Positions 7,533 through 15,830 of a DNA stretch of 30,632 nt are shown piece by piece (the first letter of the stretch is position 1; each line of letters opens with the position of its first letter). A program made the translations under genes and the position numbers. The DNA comes from a virus: positions 1 to 30,632 of the IMG/VR virus record IMGVR_UViG_3300048589_000247, one strand, 5' to 3'. The notes below the pieces were generated by a model that saw nothing but the letters and a program-made list of their open reading frames with translations, was not told the origin of the DNA and did no database searches.

Positions 7533-7957
7533 TAGATGCCGTCCATGTAGACGATGCACCAGACGACGGCCAGCAGGTCGGCGGTCGTGCCGTTCCAGCC
7601 CGCCGCCGTGGTCAGCTCGCAGCCGAGCCGGGTGCCCGCCGTGCCGGACGCCTTGCCGCGCGGAACCCGCAGGTAGTGATTGGTGCCGGTGGTGATCGAG
7701 AGCGTGGTGTCGGCGTCTTCGGTGCCGTCGATGGTCGCCCCGACCGTGATGCTGCCGGCGGAACCGGCCACGGTCAACGACGTCGAGACGCCGACGATGT
7801 CGTAGGGAAACGGGATGCAGTAGCCGTCCACGGTGCCGCCCTCTTCGGGTCCGACCGCCGGCAGCTGCACGTCCGTCTGGGAGGCCGCCAGCGCGTCCTG
7901 CCCAAACACGAACGGGACCAGCTGGCCCTTACTGGTATCGAGCGTAATCTGCGTCAT
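7532..7957 (-). CDS. candidate capsid decoration protein
   Basis: This 141-residue protein is the first gene after the major capsid gene, where decoration proteins such as lambda gpD usually lie. It is Gly/Thr/Val-rich with alternating strands (VGVSTSLTVAGSAGSITVG, TTLSITTGTNHYLRVPRG) and ends in a hydrophobic LLAVVWCIVYMDGI. No motif identifies it by itself. AAAGGGG lies 8 bases upstream of the ATG, a strong site fitting a high-copy product. Confidence 0.55.
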   Translation of the reverse strand: MTQITLDTSKGQLVPFVFGQDALAASQTDVQLPAVGPEEGGTVDGYCIPFPYDIVGVSTSLTVAGSAGSITVGATIDGTEDADTTLSITTGTNHYLRVPRGKASGTAGTRLGCELTTAAGWNGTTADLLAVVWCIVYMDGI

Positions 7958-7980
7958 GATTCACCCCTTTCCGGGCGGAA

Positions 7981-8001
7981 CCGGGGGCGAGCTGCCCCCG
8001 G
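7981..8001 (-). other. perfect GC-rich stem-loop downstream of the capsid gene
   Basis: CCGGGGGC and GCCCCCGG form a perfect 8-bp stem around a 5-base loop in the gap between the capsid stop and the next start. There is no U tract on either side. It may be an mRNA-stabilising or processing hairpin for the capsid message. Confidence 0.45.
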
Positions 8002-8014
8002 CCCGAACTCATCC

Positions 8015-9451
8015 CTAGATGGTCACGTTGTAGGCCACCGCGGCGGCTTCGATGCCGCTGGCCGCGCCGGTCGGGCTGAAGCGCCCGAAGCCCATGCGCA
8101 TGCTGGCAACCAGGCGGTTCTGATCGGTCGCCGGCACCCGCTCGGTTTCGAGCTTGAGGCGACGTCGCCAGCCGGTCACGAAGCCGGTGCGGTTGAAGGC
8201 CACCACCTGCCCCTTCGTGTTATTGCCGCCGGTGGTGCTCACCTTGCCGTCGGCTTCCGTCTTCGGCACGACGATCGAGCTGACAACCGGGTGCCCGAGA
8301 ATGGCGGCCACCTGGCCGTTGAGGAGGTTCGTGCCGCCGTTGTAGATGCGGGCGTTGAGCACCGGATCGAGCGCGGCGATGGCGTCGGCGGTCTGCGGAT
8401 CGGCCACGTAGATCAGGTCCTGCCCATTGGTCGGGTGGCCCCAGTCGTAGTGGTAGGTCGGATCGAGCATCAGCCCCTTGAGGCCGTGCAGGGTCGCCAG
8501 ATCGATCGCCCCGGCCACGTTGTCGCCGTTGGCGGTGTTGTCCACCAGCGCCGCATGGCGGATGCCGTCGGCGGCCAGGTAGTGCTTGGTGTCGGCGGGA
8601 TCGGCGTCATCGAGGTTGATGTTGCCGGTGCCGGCGTTCGTGGTGTCGCCGTTCATGACGATGCTGTCGGAGTAGTAGCCGACCGACCGGGCGAGCTGCT
8701 CCTGAATGAGCGCCACGAACGGAACGATCGAATCTTCTTCGAGCTCGCCCGACCACATCTGGTGGGCGATGAACTTGTAGGCCGTCACGGCGACGCGGTT
8801 CGAGCCGGTCTTCGTGGTGTTGTAGTTCGAGCTGTTGTTCGCGGTCGATTCGCCCACGAACAGGAACTCGGGGATATCGGCCAGCACCGGCAGGTAGGCC
8901 ACCGGAGCCGTCATTTCGAACGACGGGATCAGGCCGAGGATGCGGGATTCGTTACGCGCCCCGGCCCAGATGCTGCCGACGTACTGGGCGCCGACGAGCT
9001 GCGAGCCGAACCCGCTTTCGGCGGTGTCCATCGCGCGGTGCGCAGCTTCCCACTGGGCGCGGTTGTGCCTGGTGACGCGCGGGAAGAGATCGTCGATCGC
9101 CTGCCGGTCGATCCGCTTGATCTCCTCCTCGCTCATGTAGACGGCGTCGGAATAGGCCTTGAAGGCCGCTTCGAGTTCCGGGGACGGGCCGGAACCGCCG
9201 CTGCGCTTGTTCGCCATCATGATGTCGAACAGGAACTCGATGCCGGTCGGAGTGACTCCCCAGCGGGCGAACTTGCCGCCGACCACCGGCTCGTCGGATC
9301 CGAACCGCATCTTGCGCACGAAGTCGGCGTCGCTCTTGAGCAGGTTGAACCGCTCATCGACGATGCTGCGAATCTTGTCTTCGGACGTGTTCTCGCCGAT
9401 GGCCTTGAGGCGATCGGCCACATCCTGCATGAACTGCTCACTGACGGTCAT
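8015..9451 (-). CDS. major capsid protein (HK97 fold)
   Basis: The 478-residue protein follows the prohead protease directly, as HK97-type capsid genes do. Residues 1-110 are helical and charged, like the N-terminal scaffold (delta) region. The rest shows HK97-fold features: ARNESRILGLIPSFEMTAPV, a strand-rich YKFIAHQMWSGELEED, VGYYSDSIVMNGD (spine-helix-like), and a late GHPVVSSIVVPKTEADG block followed by ETERVPATDQNRLVASMRMG. The ATG at 9451 has AAAGGA upstream; a longer upstream reading overlaps the protease and is not supported. Confidence 0.88.
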   Translation of the reverse strand: MTVSEQFMQDVADRLKAIGENTSEDKIRSIVDERFNLLKSDADFVRKMRFGSDEPVVGGKFARWGVTPTGIEFLFDIMMANKRSGGSGPSPELEAAFKAYSDAVYMSEEEIKRIDRQAIDDLFPRVTRHNRAQWEAAHRAMDTAESGFGSQLVGAQYVGSIWAGARNESRILGLIPSFEMTAPVAYLPVLADIPEFLFVGESTANNSSNYNTTKTGSNRVAVTAYKFIAHQMWSGELEEDSIVPFVALIQEQLARSVGYYSDSIVMNGDTTNAGTGNINLDDADPADTKHYLAADGIRHAALVDNTANGDNVAGAIDLATLHGLKGLMLDPTYHYDWGHPTNGQDLIYVADPQTADAIAALDPVLNARIYNGGTNLLNGQVAAILGHPVVSSIVVPKTEADGKVSTTGGNNTKGQVVAFNRTGFVTGWRRRLKLETERVPATDQNRLVASMRMGFGRFSPTGAASGIEAAAVAYNVTI

Positions 9452-9465
9452 GGGGTCTGGTCCTT

Positions 9466-10410
9466 TCAGGCGGTGAGGCCGAGCGCGGTCCGCCACTTCA
9501 TTTCGTCGAATGTCCGTTCGTCGTCGTCCGATTCCTCGGGTTCCTTTTTGGCGCGATCCAGCACCGAATTGATGAGCGTGATGGCCTGCGCGAGATCCTC
9601 CCGGTTCTTGCGGGACAGGACCGCGCCGGCCCGGTTGCTCAACTCGATGAAGCGATCGGCGTGCAGATCGGGCTCGCCTTCGAGGAATCGGCCCCGCAGG
9701 GTGTCATCGTCGAACGCCTGCAGCTCAGCCGCCGTCGCGAACTCGGGCGGGGTGCGCTTGTGGCGCGCGTAGTCGCGGGCGAGCCGGTCATAGGCCGCAC
9801 GCCGGTCATCGTCCGATCGCGGGCCGTAGGGCTGAAACAGGTCCACCATCGCGGCGGATGCCTCCTCCCAGGACGGCCTAGCGGACTGTTCGGCGTCGGG
9901 TGCCGGGGAATCGTCGTCAGGGATCGCCGCCAGCTCGAGCGCCAGCGACCGGAAGAGCTTGCGCTGCCGTTCGGCCAGCGCGTTCGGATCGGCGGGCACG
10001 GGCACGCCGGAGATCTCGAGCAGCTCGGCTTTGGTCGCCCGGGGCGCGTCCTGCCCCTGCGACGGCTGATAATCGATGACGTTGAACCCGACCGAGACGG
10101 CGTTCAGGATGCCGTTGCGGTACTTGCGCTCGATGCGCAGCGCCTCGGGGTCGTCCTGATCGAACACCACATCGGCGATCAGGTTGTCGCCGTCAATGGC
10201 GATGGACTTGACGGTGCCGATCGGCGGCTCGAAGTAGTTGTGCGCCCACAGGAAGACCGGGTTGCGCTTGAAGTTGTCGAGCTGCCAGCCCGCCGCTTCC
10301 ACGATCATGCCGTCGCGCACCACGTCGGACGTGGAGGCGATGAAGCGGATCGCGTCACCAGGGCGGGAGTCGTCGGCGCGTTCGGTATAGGCTCGGATGT
10401 ACTCAGGCAT
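9466..10410 (-). CDS. prohead (maturation) protease with long C-terminal extension
   Basis: The 314 residues begin with an HK97-type U35 serine protease. The likely catalytic His57 lies in FLWAHNYFEPPIGTV, Ser106 in NAVSVGF, and a typical AELLEISGVPVPADPNA block spans about 128-144. Residues 150-314 are an acidic, helical, charged extension, much longer than a minimal protease, that could serve as built-in scaffold. The start is the ATG at 10410 with AGGGG upstream; the longer frame would run through the terminator hairpin. Confidence 0.88.
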   Translation of the reverse strand: MPEYIRAYTERADDSRPGDAIRFIASTSDVVRDGMIVEAAGWQLDNFKRNPVFLWAHNYFEPPIGTVKSIAIDGDNLIADVVFDQDDPEALRIERKYRNGILNAVSVGFNVIDYQPSQGQDAPRATKAELLEISGVPVPADPNALAERQRKLFRSLALELAAIPDDDSPAPDAEQSARPSWEEASAAMVDLFQPYGPRSDDDRRAAYDRLARDYARHKRTPPEFATAAELQAFDDDTLRGRFLEGEPDLHADRFIELSNRAGAVLSRKNREDLAQAITLINSVLDRAKKEPEESDDDERTFDEMKWRTALGLTA

Positions 10411-10434
10411 TGGGTGCGCCCCTTTGAGCAAACG

Positions 10435-10483
10435 AAAAAGCGGCTTGTCGGTGAATCGGTGGTCCGATCCCTGACAAGCCGCT
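10435..10483 (-). terminator. 11-bp hairpin with U tract in the leader of the protease gene
   Basis: On the minus strand AGCGGCTTGTC pairs perfectly with GACAAGCCGCT (10473-10483 and 10439-10449) and runs into TTTTT. The loop holds a second stem ATCGG/CCGAT. This has the form of a strong intrinsic terminator, yet it lies between a promoter-like -10 (10519) and the protease ribosome site. Confidence 0.8.
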
Positions 10484-10518
10484 GAGCACACGCCCGGTGG
10501 CGAAATTGAGTTATGGAG

Positions 10519-10527
10519 ATTCTAGCA
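10519..10527 (-). promoter_or_regulatory. extended -10 promoter element upstream of the protease gene
   Basis: The minus strand reads TGCTAGAAT followed by CTCCATAAC, almost identical to the copy at 4246. It shares CTAGAATCTCC with the early promoter at 28139. It lies about 35 bases before the 11-bp hairpin. No clear -35 is seen. Confidence 0.5.
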
Positions 10528-10534
10528 CAGTGCG

Positions 10535-10741
10535 TTAGCTCGCCTTTCGGTCATGGCAGCGGCACGATTCCTCACGTTTGCGGCGTGGCACGATCGAGCG
10601 CGGCATGTCGAGATAGTCCTCGATCGCGCCCAACTGCATAATCAGCGCCTGTCGCGTAATCATCCAGAGACGGCGCTCGTGTTCCGATCCCTCAGGCACG
10701 CCGTTTTCGTCGATAATCCGCAACGTCTCAATCGCGTCCAT
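10535..10741 (-). CDS. small phage protein, function unknown
   Basis: The 68 residues begin MDAIETLRIIDENGVPEG, continue with a helical RLWMITRQALIMQLGAIEDY and end in a basic tail with CRCH. The ATG at 10741 has GGAGG 6 bases upstream; the ATG two codons earlier directly abuts GGAGG and is unlikely. It overlaps the preceding gene by 14 bases. No family recognised. Confidence 0.65.
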   Translation of the reverse strand: MDAIETLRIIDENGVPEGSEHERRLWMITRQALIMQLGAIEDYLDMPRSIVPRRKREESCRCHDRKAS

Positions 10742-10937
10742 CGGCATCCTCCGGGCATTCGACCTCGTATCCGCTTTCCGTGCGCGTGATACGGCAATGA
10801 CGCTTCCAGCGATCAGGAATCGGCTGACCTTGCGCGGGGTTCATGAACGCCTCATGCGTCCACCGGGCAGCGAACTCTAGGTAGCCGATCGGCTTCACAT
10901 TCTTCGCAACGATGTACGGGGCGCGTTCCTCGCTCAT
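10728..10937 (-). CDS. small phage protein, function unknown
   Basis: The 69-residue product starts MSEERAPYIVAKNVKPIGYL and contains EFAARWTHEAFMNPAQGQPI and an acidic C-terminus. The start overlaps the portal stop at ATGA, and GGAGG lies 4 bases upstream, so it is probably translated with the portal. It has no cysteine cluster or membrane segment. No family recognised. Confidence 0.6.
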   Translation of the reverse strand: MSEERAPYIVAKNVKPIGYLEFAARWTHEAFMNPAQGQPIPDRWKRHCRITRTESGYEVECPEDADGRD

Positions 10938-13036
10938 GCATCCTCCATGTCGATATCGAGCACCGCCGTCATGGTGCAGCGGCACTGAATGTCCTCGGAT
11001 GCAACGCCGATCAGCCCCGGCCCCTGTCCACGGTTCCCGCCGACATTGAAGTCGTCGTCCAGCCCCACGATCTGCCCGTGCGCGGCAACGTGACTTTCGC
11101 GGGTCCGGTCATCGAGCGCCGACAGCCACCGCTTGCCCCCCACGACGCCCGATTGCTTCCAGCCCAACAGGTCCGCGTTCGAGTGCGCGATGTTCGATTC
11201 CGTGCGCGCGATGGTTTCGGCGCTTGACCGGATGCGATCGCCCATGACGTCGTTCACCCGGTCGGCCAGCTTGTCCACCGATTCCCCCGCCTCGAACCCC
11301 TCGCCGAGCGACTCCTTGAGCGCGTTCCAGGTGGTTTCGTTGACTTCGCGGGCGAACCGCTGCACCTGACGTTCGAGCGCGTTGATGACGTTCGGGTCGA
11401 ACACGTCGAACGCCGTTCCGATCCCGAGGTCGTCGAGCGCCTCATCGCCCGCCTCGCCGATGATGTCGCGCAGCACGGGCCGCAGTTCGGTGCTGAAGGT
11501 GCGGATCCAGCGCGGCAGGTCGAACGGCTCGTCAACGAAGTCCGCTTCATCGCGCTTGACCGACCGGCTGCGCAGCTGCGCCAGAATGGATTGCTTCTGA
11601 CGGCGCATCAGGTCGCCCGTCACCTTGCCGATCCGGGCGGCACGCGGCTCCTGGCGGCGATCAGCCCGCTCCATGAAGGCGCGGTGCTCCTGACTGCCGT
11701 ACTCAAGGGCGCGGGTCATGCCGGGCGCGATCATGCGGGGTTCAGCTTCGGGCGGCTCCTCTACCTCGATCTCGGACGGCGGCAACATCGGCGGTGGCTC
11801 TTCTTTCTCGCCGTCCTTGACCGGAGTCAGACCCATCGGCGCCCACCACACGTCGCCCCACGGCAACGGGTCGCGGCCCTGCTCGGACAGGTAGCCGTTG
11901 ATGGTCATGACGCCGCGCTCGATCTGTTCCTTGTCGATGGCCCACTTCTCGCGCTCAGCTTCCTGGAGCACCAGCACGTTCGCCGTGTCGAACTCGATCA
12001 CATCGGCCTGGCCGGGAAAGAGCGGCAACAGTTGCTCGGTGAGTTCGTCGGCAATGAATTGCGCCTCGGGGATCAGGGTGCGCAACCACAGGCCCAGCTC
12101 CGCCGCCTTGACGTTCTCATAGGTCCGCTGTCCGCCGATCAGATCGAGCGGCACCCCATAGGCGGTGGCGATCTCTTCCTTGCCCCATCCGAGCGTACCG
12201 AGGAATTCGGCGTCCTTCGGCGTGATGCTCACCGATTGCAGTTGCGCTTCATACCGCAGGACAGCGATGCGGTGCGCCTTGTCCGCACCCCGGAACCGAC
12301 GGCTGAACGCTTCCTCGATCTGCTTGCCTTGCTCTTCGGTGAGTTGCGTGCCGGGTTTCGGGCTGACGATGCCGGAGACCTGGTTGCCGTTCTTGAACAG
12401 CATCGCGTTGGAGAGCATGGCCGCGCTGGAGGTATCGGCGGCGATCATGCCCGCCTTGAGCGGGGTGAGGCTGCGATATTCGTTCATGACGTTCGGGTAG
12501 CGGAACCAGACCACTTCCTCGCGGTCAAAGTGGATCGGCGCGCCACCTCCGGGCGGGTCGTACTCGAATCCGTCGATATAGCCCTTGCCGGCCTTGACGC
12601 GCATCCGTTCCGGGTTCACCCACCAGATTTCCCGCGGCACGCGACCGGAGCGTCCCTGCCCCCGTTCCAGCACCCAGAACGCGCCCTGATCGAACACGCC
12701 GAGACTCATCTCGGTCATTTCGATCAGGCGGCGAAAGGTCCAGTAGGGGTTGACCTTGTGCAGCAGTTCGTACAGGTCGCCGCTGGTGACTTCGGTGCGC
12801 TTGCCCGACGTCGCCACCTTGTACAGGCGCGGAGTCAGGCTGGACAGCATTTGCGCACGCAAGCGGTTGCAGGCGTAGACGGTATTGTTCGTGTGCAGGT
12901 AGGACGCCGGGTCCGTGGTGCGCCCGAACGTGTCGGTTTGATCGTAGTAGTAGACCGGCTCGATCATGTTGTTGGCGACGGTGAAGGACCGGGCGCCGCT
13001 CATCAGGCCGTCAAGGAATCGGGTTAGAAGCGACAT
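10934..13036 (-). CDS. portal protein fused to a MuF-like (gp7-type) domain
   Basis: The 700-residue protein combines two virion proteins. Residues 1 to about 420 are an HK97-family portal: NNTVYACNRLRAQMLSSL, then EIWWVNPERMRV, LTPLKAGMIAADTSSAAML, and GWGKEEIATAYGVPLDLIGG. After a Pro/Glu-rich linker (about 420-450), the C-terminal part is MuF/SPP1 gp7-like: ETIARTESNIAHSNADLL, then SALDDRTRESHVAAHG and a terminal IQCRCTM. The portal forms the DNA gate; MuF domains are minor head proteins carried inside the capsid. Starting at the ATG at 13036 gives an AGGCGG site 8 bases upstream. Encoding both as one chain is less common than separate genes. Confidence 0.92.
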   Translation of the reverse strand: MSLLTRFLDGLMSGARSFTVANNMIEPVYYYDQTDTFGRTTDPASYLHTNNTVYACNRLRAQMLSSLTPRLYKVATSGKRTEVTSGDLYELLHKVNPYWTFRRLIEMTEMSLGVFDQGAFWVLERGQGRSGRVPREIWWVNPERMRVKAGKGYIDGFEYDPPGGGAPIHFDREEVVWFRYPNVMNEYRSLTPLKAGMIAADTSSAAMLSNAMLFKNGNQVSGIVSPKPGTQLTEEQGKQIEEAFSRRFRGADKAHRIAVLRYEAQLQSVSITPKDAEFLGTLGWGKEEIATAYGVPLDLIGGQRTYENVKAAELGLWLRTLIPEAQFIADELTEQLLPLFPGQADVIEFDTANVLVLQEAEREKWAIDKEQIERGVMTINGYLSEQGRDPLPWGDVWWAPMGLTPVKDGEKEEPPPMLPPSEIEVEEPPEAEPRMIAPGMTRALEYGSQEHRAFMERADRRQEPRAARIGKVTGDLMRRQKQSILAQLRSRSVKRDEADFVDEPFDLPRWIRTFSTELRPVLRDIIGEAGDEALDDLGIGTAFDVFDPNVINALERQVQRFAREVNETTWNALKESLGEGFEAGESVDKLADRVNDVMGDRIRSSAETIARTESNIAHSNADLLGWKQSGVVGGKRWLSALDDRTRESHVAAHGQIVGLDDDFNVGGNRGQGPGLIGVASEDIQCRCTMTAVLDIDMEDA

Positions 13037-13047
13037 AGGATCACCGC

Positions 13048-14352
13048 CTAAAAAACGAGCTGGCCGGTCAGGCCGCCGTTGAGCCAACCCACGATGTACC
13101 GAACTGCATCGAGGTAATGAAAACTGGCCTTATCCTCAATGACTTCGGTCGGTTCGCCGTTCGCGTCGAGCACCCGGCTGTACGTGTTGAGTTGGTCAAT
13201 CAGTCCGGCACAGGATCGGAACACGAACAGCTCGTTGCGCTGAAACGAGCCATAGACGCGATTGATACCAACTTCCACCTCTTTGACGTCCGGCTCGGCG
13301 ATCGGAAAACCAGCCTGCCCGAACTCCTGCCGCCACTGACCCTCACTGTGCGACCCGCCGACGACTTTCAGCGGGCGACCGTGTTTGGCTTCCCATGCCG
13401 CCGCGTGCTGTTTGGCCGTGCGACCACCGGCGAGATATTCCGCGTAGACGTAGTTCCGCTTTGTTGCCGGTTCCTGTGCGATCCAGATGCCGGCCGTGTT
13501 GACGCCACCGAAGTCAGCACCCTGATAGCGGTCCCACTCATCGGGAATCGCGAAGTTGTCAACGATGTGCAGTGCCGGATCAAAGCAGTCATAGATCAGC
13601 CCGGCTGGGCGTTGGAATCGACCGAGATAGAACATCTCGTATTTCCAGCGCGGCATGTCCCGCTCAGCCCGTGCGAGTTCTTCGGGCGGGAACTTCGGGT
13701 TTGCCGTAGACGGAAAGTTGATGACATCAATCGTTGGGTGATTCTGCTTTGCTGCAACCCACGGATCGTGAAACGTTTGCTTGAGCCACCCAAGATCATA
13801 CGGGGTCGTCGTGATAAGCGCCCGGCCCTGATGGATCGACAAACGGCGTTGGATCGCTTCCCACGATGCCCGCTTGAATGTCTTTTGTCCGGCCTCGTCT
13901 AGCCACGCTGCCTTCGCCGTCATTGACTCCAACGATTCAGGATCAGCCGCATAGCCGAAATAGACATTTGTCGGCTGCGCTTGCGATTCGCCCCACAATC
14001 GCTGTTCACCTGCGGTCGAGACGGTGAATGACCGAATAGGACTACTTCGGTATTGACCAATACTGAGTTGCGTTTCGAACAACCGGCGGAATTCGGGCAA
14101 CGCCTTCACTTCTAGCAGTGGGAACGTCGGCGTGACCACGAGGTAGTCGCCCGCGCCGCGATCGATCATCTCTTGCAACAGCCAATGAGGCCCGAACGAT
14201 GTTTTACCTGATTGTGTCCCGGCCAGCACGACAACGTTGCGTTTGCGGGATCGCAGCGCCTGCCATTGTCCGGCATGAAAATAGCGATCCAGTCCTCCGT
14301 CCGGCGAGACGACCGCAAGCTCAACAGGCGGGTGTGCGGTTGCAGCAACCAT
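13048..14352 (-). CDS. terminase large subunit
   Basis: The 434-residue packaging motor has a Walker A loop AGTQSGKTS at about residues 44-52, a Walker B AAWLDEAG at about 148-155 with the Asp-Glu pair, and a coupling-type TTTPYD. A C-terminal nuclease domain follows, with QGADFGG (acidic residue near 280) and HYLDAVRY (acidic residue near 415). The ATG overlaps the stop of the small subunit gene at ATGA and AGGTGA lies upstream. The portal gene starts 12 bases after its stop. Confidence 0.95.
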   Translation of the reverse strand: MVAATAHPPVELAVVSPDGGLDRYFHAGQWQALRSRKRNVVVLAGTQSGKTSFGPHWLLQEMIDRGAGDYLVVTPTFPLLEVKALPEFRRLFETQLSIGQYRSSPIRSFTVSTAGEQRLWGESQAQPTNVYFGYAADPESLESMTAKAAWLDEAGQKTFKRASWEAIQRRLSIHQGRALITTTPYDLGWLKQTFHDPWVAAKQNHPTIDVINFPSTANPKFPPEELARAERDMPRWKYEMFYLGRFQRPAGLIYDCFDPALHIVDNFAIPDEWDRYQGADFGGVNTAGIWIAQEPATKRNYVYAEYLAGGRTAKQHAAAWEAKHGRPLKVVGGSHSEGQWRQEFGQAGFPIAEPDVKEVEVGINRVYGSFQRNELFVFRSCAGLIDQLNTYSRVLDANGEPTEVIEDKASFHYLDAVRYIVGWLNGGLTGQLVF

Positions 14353-14741
14353 CAGTCGTCACCTGGCACATGGTCACGGATCATCGTTACAACGAGCGGC
14401 CCGCCGTCTGCTCCCGAGTGTTCGATCTGCTGTTTGTCGCCGTACACCTTCCGGTTGTGCGACTTGAGCAAGAAGATGGCCGCCGTAATGAATTGCGGGT
14501 GCTTTGGATTCCGGGCGACTTCAAAGACTTTTGTTTCAACTTCATCAATGCCCGCGGAAAGCCCAATATCCCGCGCTGCCGTGCACCGCTCTCCGAACTC
14601 GGGGTAATCCATTCGCCATCGCTGAAACGTCTTCGCGGAGATCCGGCATCGACGCGCAGCCTTGCCATACCCACCCAACTCTTCAAGAGCCTCGATGAGC
14701 GCCGCCTCTTTTTCAGGTGAATACTTTGAGACGTTTGGCAT
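14352..14741 (-). CDS. terminase small subunit
   Basis: The 129 residues begin with a helix-turn-helix-like segment (ALEELGGYGKAARRCRISAK then TFQRWRMDYPEFGERC). A helical oligomerisation region and a C-terminal tail follow (FLLKSHNRKVYGDKQQIEHS) that is typical of small terminases contacting the large subunit. The HTH should bind the packaging site (cos or pac), which I cannot locate. The ribosome site is weak (GGTGAG). It is the first gene after the third promoter/hairpin cassette. Confidence 0.85.
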   Translation of the reverse strand: MPNVSKYSPEKEAALIEALEELGGYGKAARRCRISAKTFQRWRMDYPEFGERCTAARDIGLSAGIDEVETKVFEVARNPKHPQFITAAIFLLKSHNRKVYGDKQQIEHSGADGGPLVVTMIRDHVPGDD

Positions 14742-14750
14742 CAGCTCACC

Positions 14751-14804
14751 AAAAAAGAAAACGCCGGAGACAAGAGACCTGCATGGTCACCGTTGCCTCC
14801 GGCG
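14751..14804 (-). terminator. hairpin with long U tract in the leader of terS
   Basis: CGCCGGAG pairs with CTCCGGCG on the minus strand (14797-14804 with 14762-14769), followed by TTTTCTTTTTT. The loop includes GACC-ATGCA-GGTC. It is the third hairpin of this design, again between a -10 element and a structural gene. Confidence 0.75.
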
Positions 14805-14826
14805 CGGGTCCGCCGTTATTGAGCGA

Positions 14827-14835
14827 ATTGTACCA
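14827..14835 (-). promoter_or_regulatory. extended -10 promoter element upstream of terS
   Basis: The minus strand reads TGGTACAAT, an extended -10, just before the TAA of the upstream gene ends at 14838 and followed by a CTCAAT shared with the protease cassette. It would be the main late promoter at the head of the packaging genes. A matching -35 is not evident. Confidence 0.5.
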
Positions 14836-14837
14836 CG

Positions 14838-15077
14838 TTATGGTGTTTCATCGGGAAGGAACGTTCGTCGCACGCTATCCACGTCGCTCCGCACTTCGAT
14901 GGTGTTATCCGGCATCGTCGGGTCGATCTTGATGGCGATGTATTCGCCCCGCTTCATCACCTCATACCCGGCTTCGTGGAGCGCCGCGAGAATGGCGTCG
15001 GCAACGTCGATCCGCCATCCCCATGCGTTATCGTGCTTTTCCAGTTGTTCCCCGATCACGTCTCTCGGCTCACTCAC
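14838..15077 (-). CDS. small phage protein, function unknown
   Basis: The 79-residue product uses a GTG start with GGAGG 6 bases upstream and overlaps the preceding gene by 8 bases. It reads VADAILAALHEAGYEVMKRG and then a strand region, EYIAIKIDPTMPDNTIEV, suggesting a small alpha-beta fold. It is the last gene before the terS cassette. No family recognised. Confidence 0.65.
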   Translation of the reverse strand: MSEPRDVIGEQLEKHDNAWGWRIDVADAILAALHEAGYEVMKRGEYIAIKIDPTMPDNTIEVRSDVDSVRRTFLPDETP

Positions 15078-15537
15078 CGTTGCCTCCTAGCTTGGCGTCG
15101 ATCTTGTCCCGAACTCGGCCAAACGTCTGTGCCATTGCGAAGTCATAGTGGTTCATGTTTCCGCGAATACCGCCGTCGTTCGCGTCAATCCACGCCCGCA
15201 GCTCCCGCAGCCCCGCGTTCCGGGCATCGGCGTGCAGGGCTTCGACACGAGCGCGGGCGGCGTGGAACGTGCCGTCTACGTCCTCCCACGAGTCCCAATC
15301 GCGCATCTGCCACGTACACTCGGCATCAGCCGCAAGCCCGCACAGTTCATCCAGCGCCGCCGCGAACTCCGCATCCGTTGTCGCATCCGGTGCGGCGTTC
15401 AGCGCGGCTTCGAGCGCGGCACGCATGTTCGCCAGCCCTTCATCGGTCCATTCCCACCTCCTCCATGTGGTCGAGTTGTTATGTTCTTTGTGGTAGGCGG
15501 TAAGCGCCGCGCTCACCATCTGATCCGTAACCTGCAT
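15070..15537 (-). CDS. helical phage protein, function unknown
   Basis: The 155 residues are Ala-, Trp- and Asp-rich: VTDQMVSAALTAYHKEHN, then LANMRAALEAALNAAP and several Trp residues in AECTWQMRDWDSWEDVDG. A helical bundle is likely. GGGAGG lies 7 bases before the ATG at 15537, which overlaps the preceding stop. A GTG one codon earlier is less well placed. No enzyme motif. Confidence 0.65.
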   Translation of the reverse strand: MQVTDQMVSAALTAYHKEHNNSTTWRRWEWTDEGLANMRAALEAALNAAPDATTDAEFAAALDELCGLAADAECTWQMRDWDSWEDVDGTFHAARARVEALHADARNAGLRELRAWIDANDGGIRGNMNHYDFAMAQTFGRVRDKIDAKLGGNGE

Positions 15538-15830
15538 CACCCCGCCTCCCCGCGCGCCCGCTCGACGGCGGCGGCGCGGAGAATGCCCCTAACCTCGCCT
15601 CGGAAGAACGTTCCACGCTCATGGAACGACGCCTGAATCTCCGCCTCACTCGGGCCGGTCTCCGCGTCATGCGCACGCACCGCAGCAATGGCGGCTTCGG
15701 CTCCGGCGAGAAAGTAGATGCGCTCCGTCGGGTCTGCCTCATCCCAATCAGCCGTGGGGCCGTCTGCGAGTTCGTGGTCAGCACGCAGAAGCGCCCGCGC
15801 CACCCGTTCGATCAGTCCGTCGTTCATCAT
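15537..15830 (-). CDS. small helical phage protein, function unknown
   Basis: The 97-residue protein starts MMNDGLIERVARALLRADHE and contains TERIYFLAGAEAAIAAVRAH. It resembles the small helical proteins common in phage early operons. AAGGAG lies 4 bases before the first ATG, which overlaps the preceding stop at ATGA. No motif suggests a function. Confidence 0.6.
   Translation of the reverse strand: MMNDGLIERVARALLRADHELADGPTADWDEADPTERIYFLAGAEAAIAAVRAHDAETGPSEAEIQASFHERGTFFRGEVRGILRAAAVERARGEAG

Noticed and set aside
7676-9772. A 698-codon plus-strand frame opposite capsid and protease genes
   Set aside because: Composition is Arg/Gly/Val/His-rich with no domain, and it lies exactly opposite the well-supported capsid and protease genes. 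It arises from the low stop frequency of GC-rich DNA.
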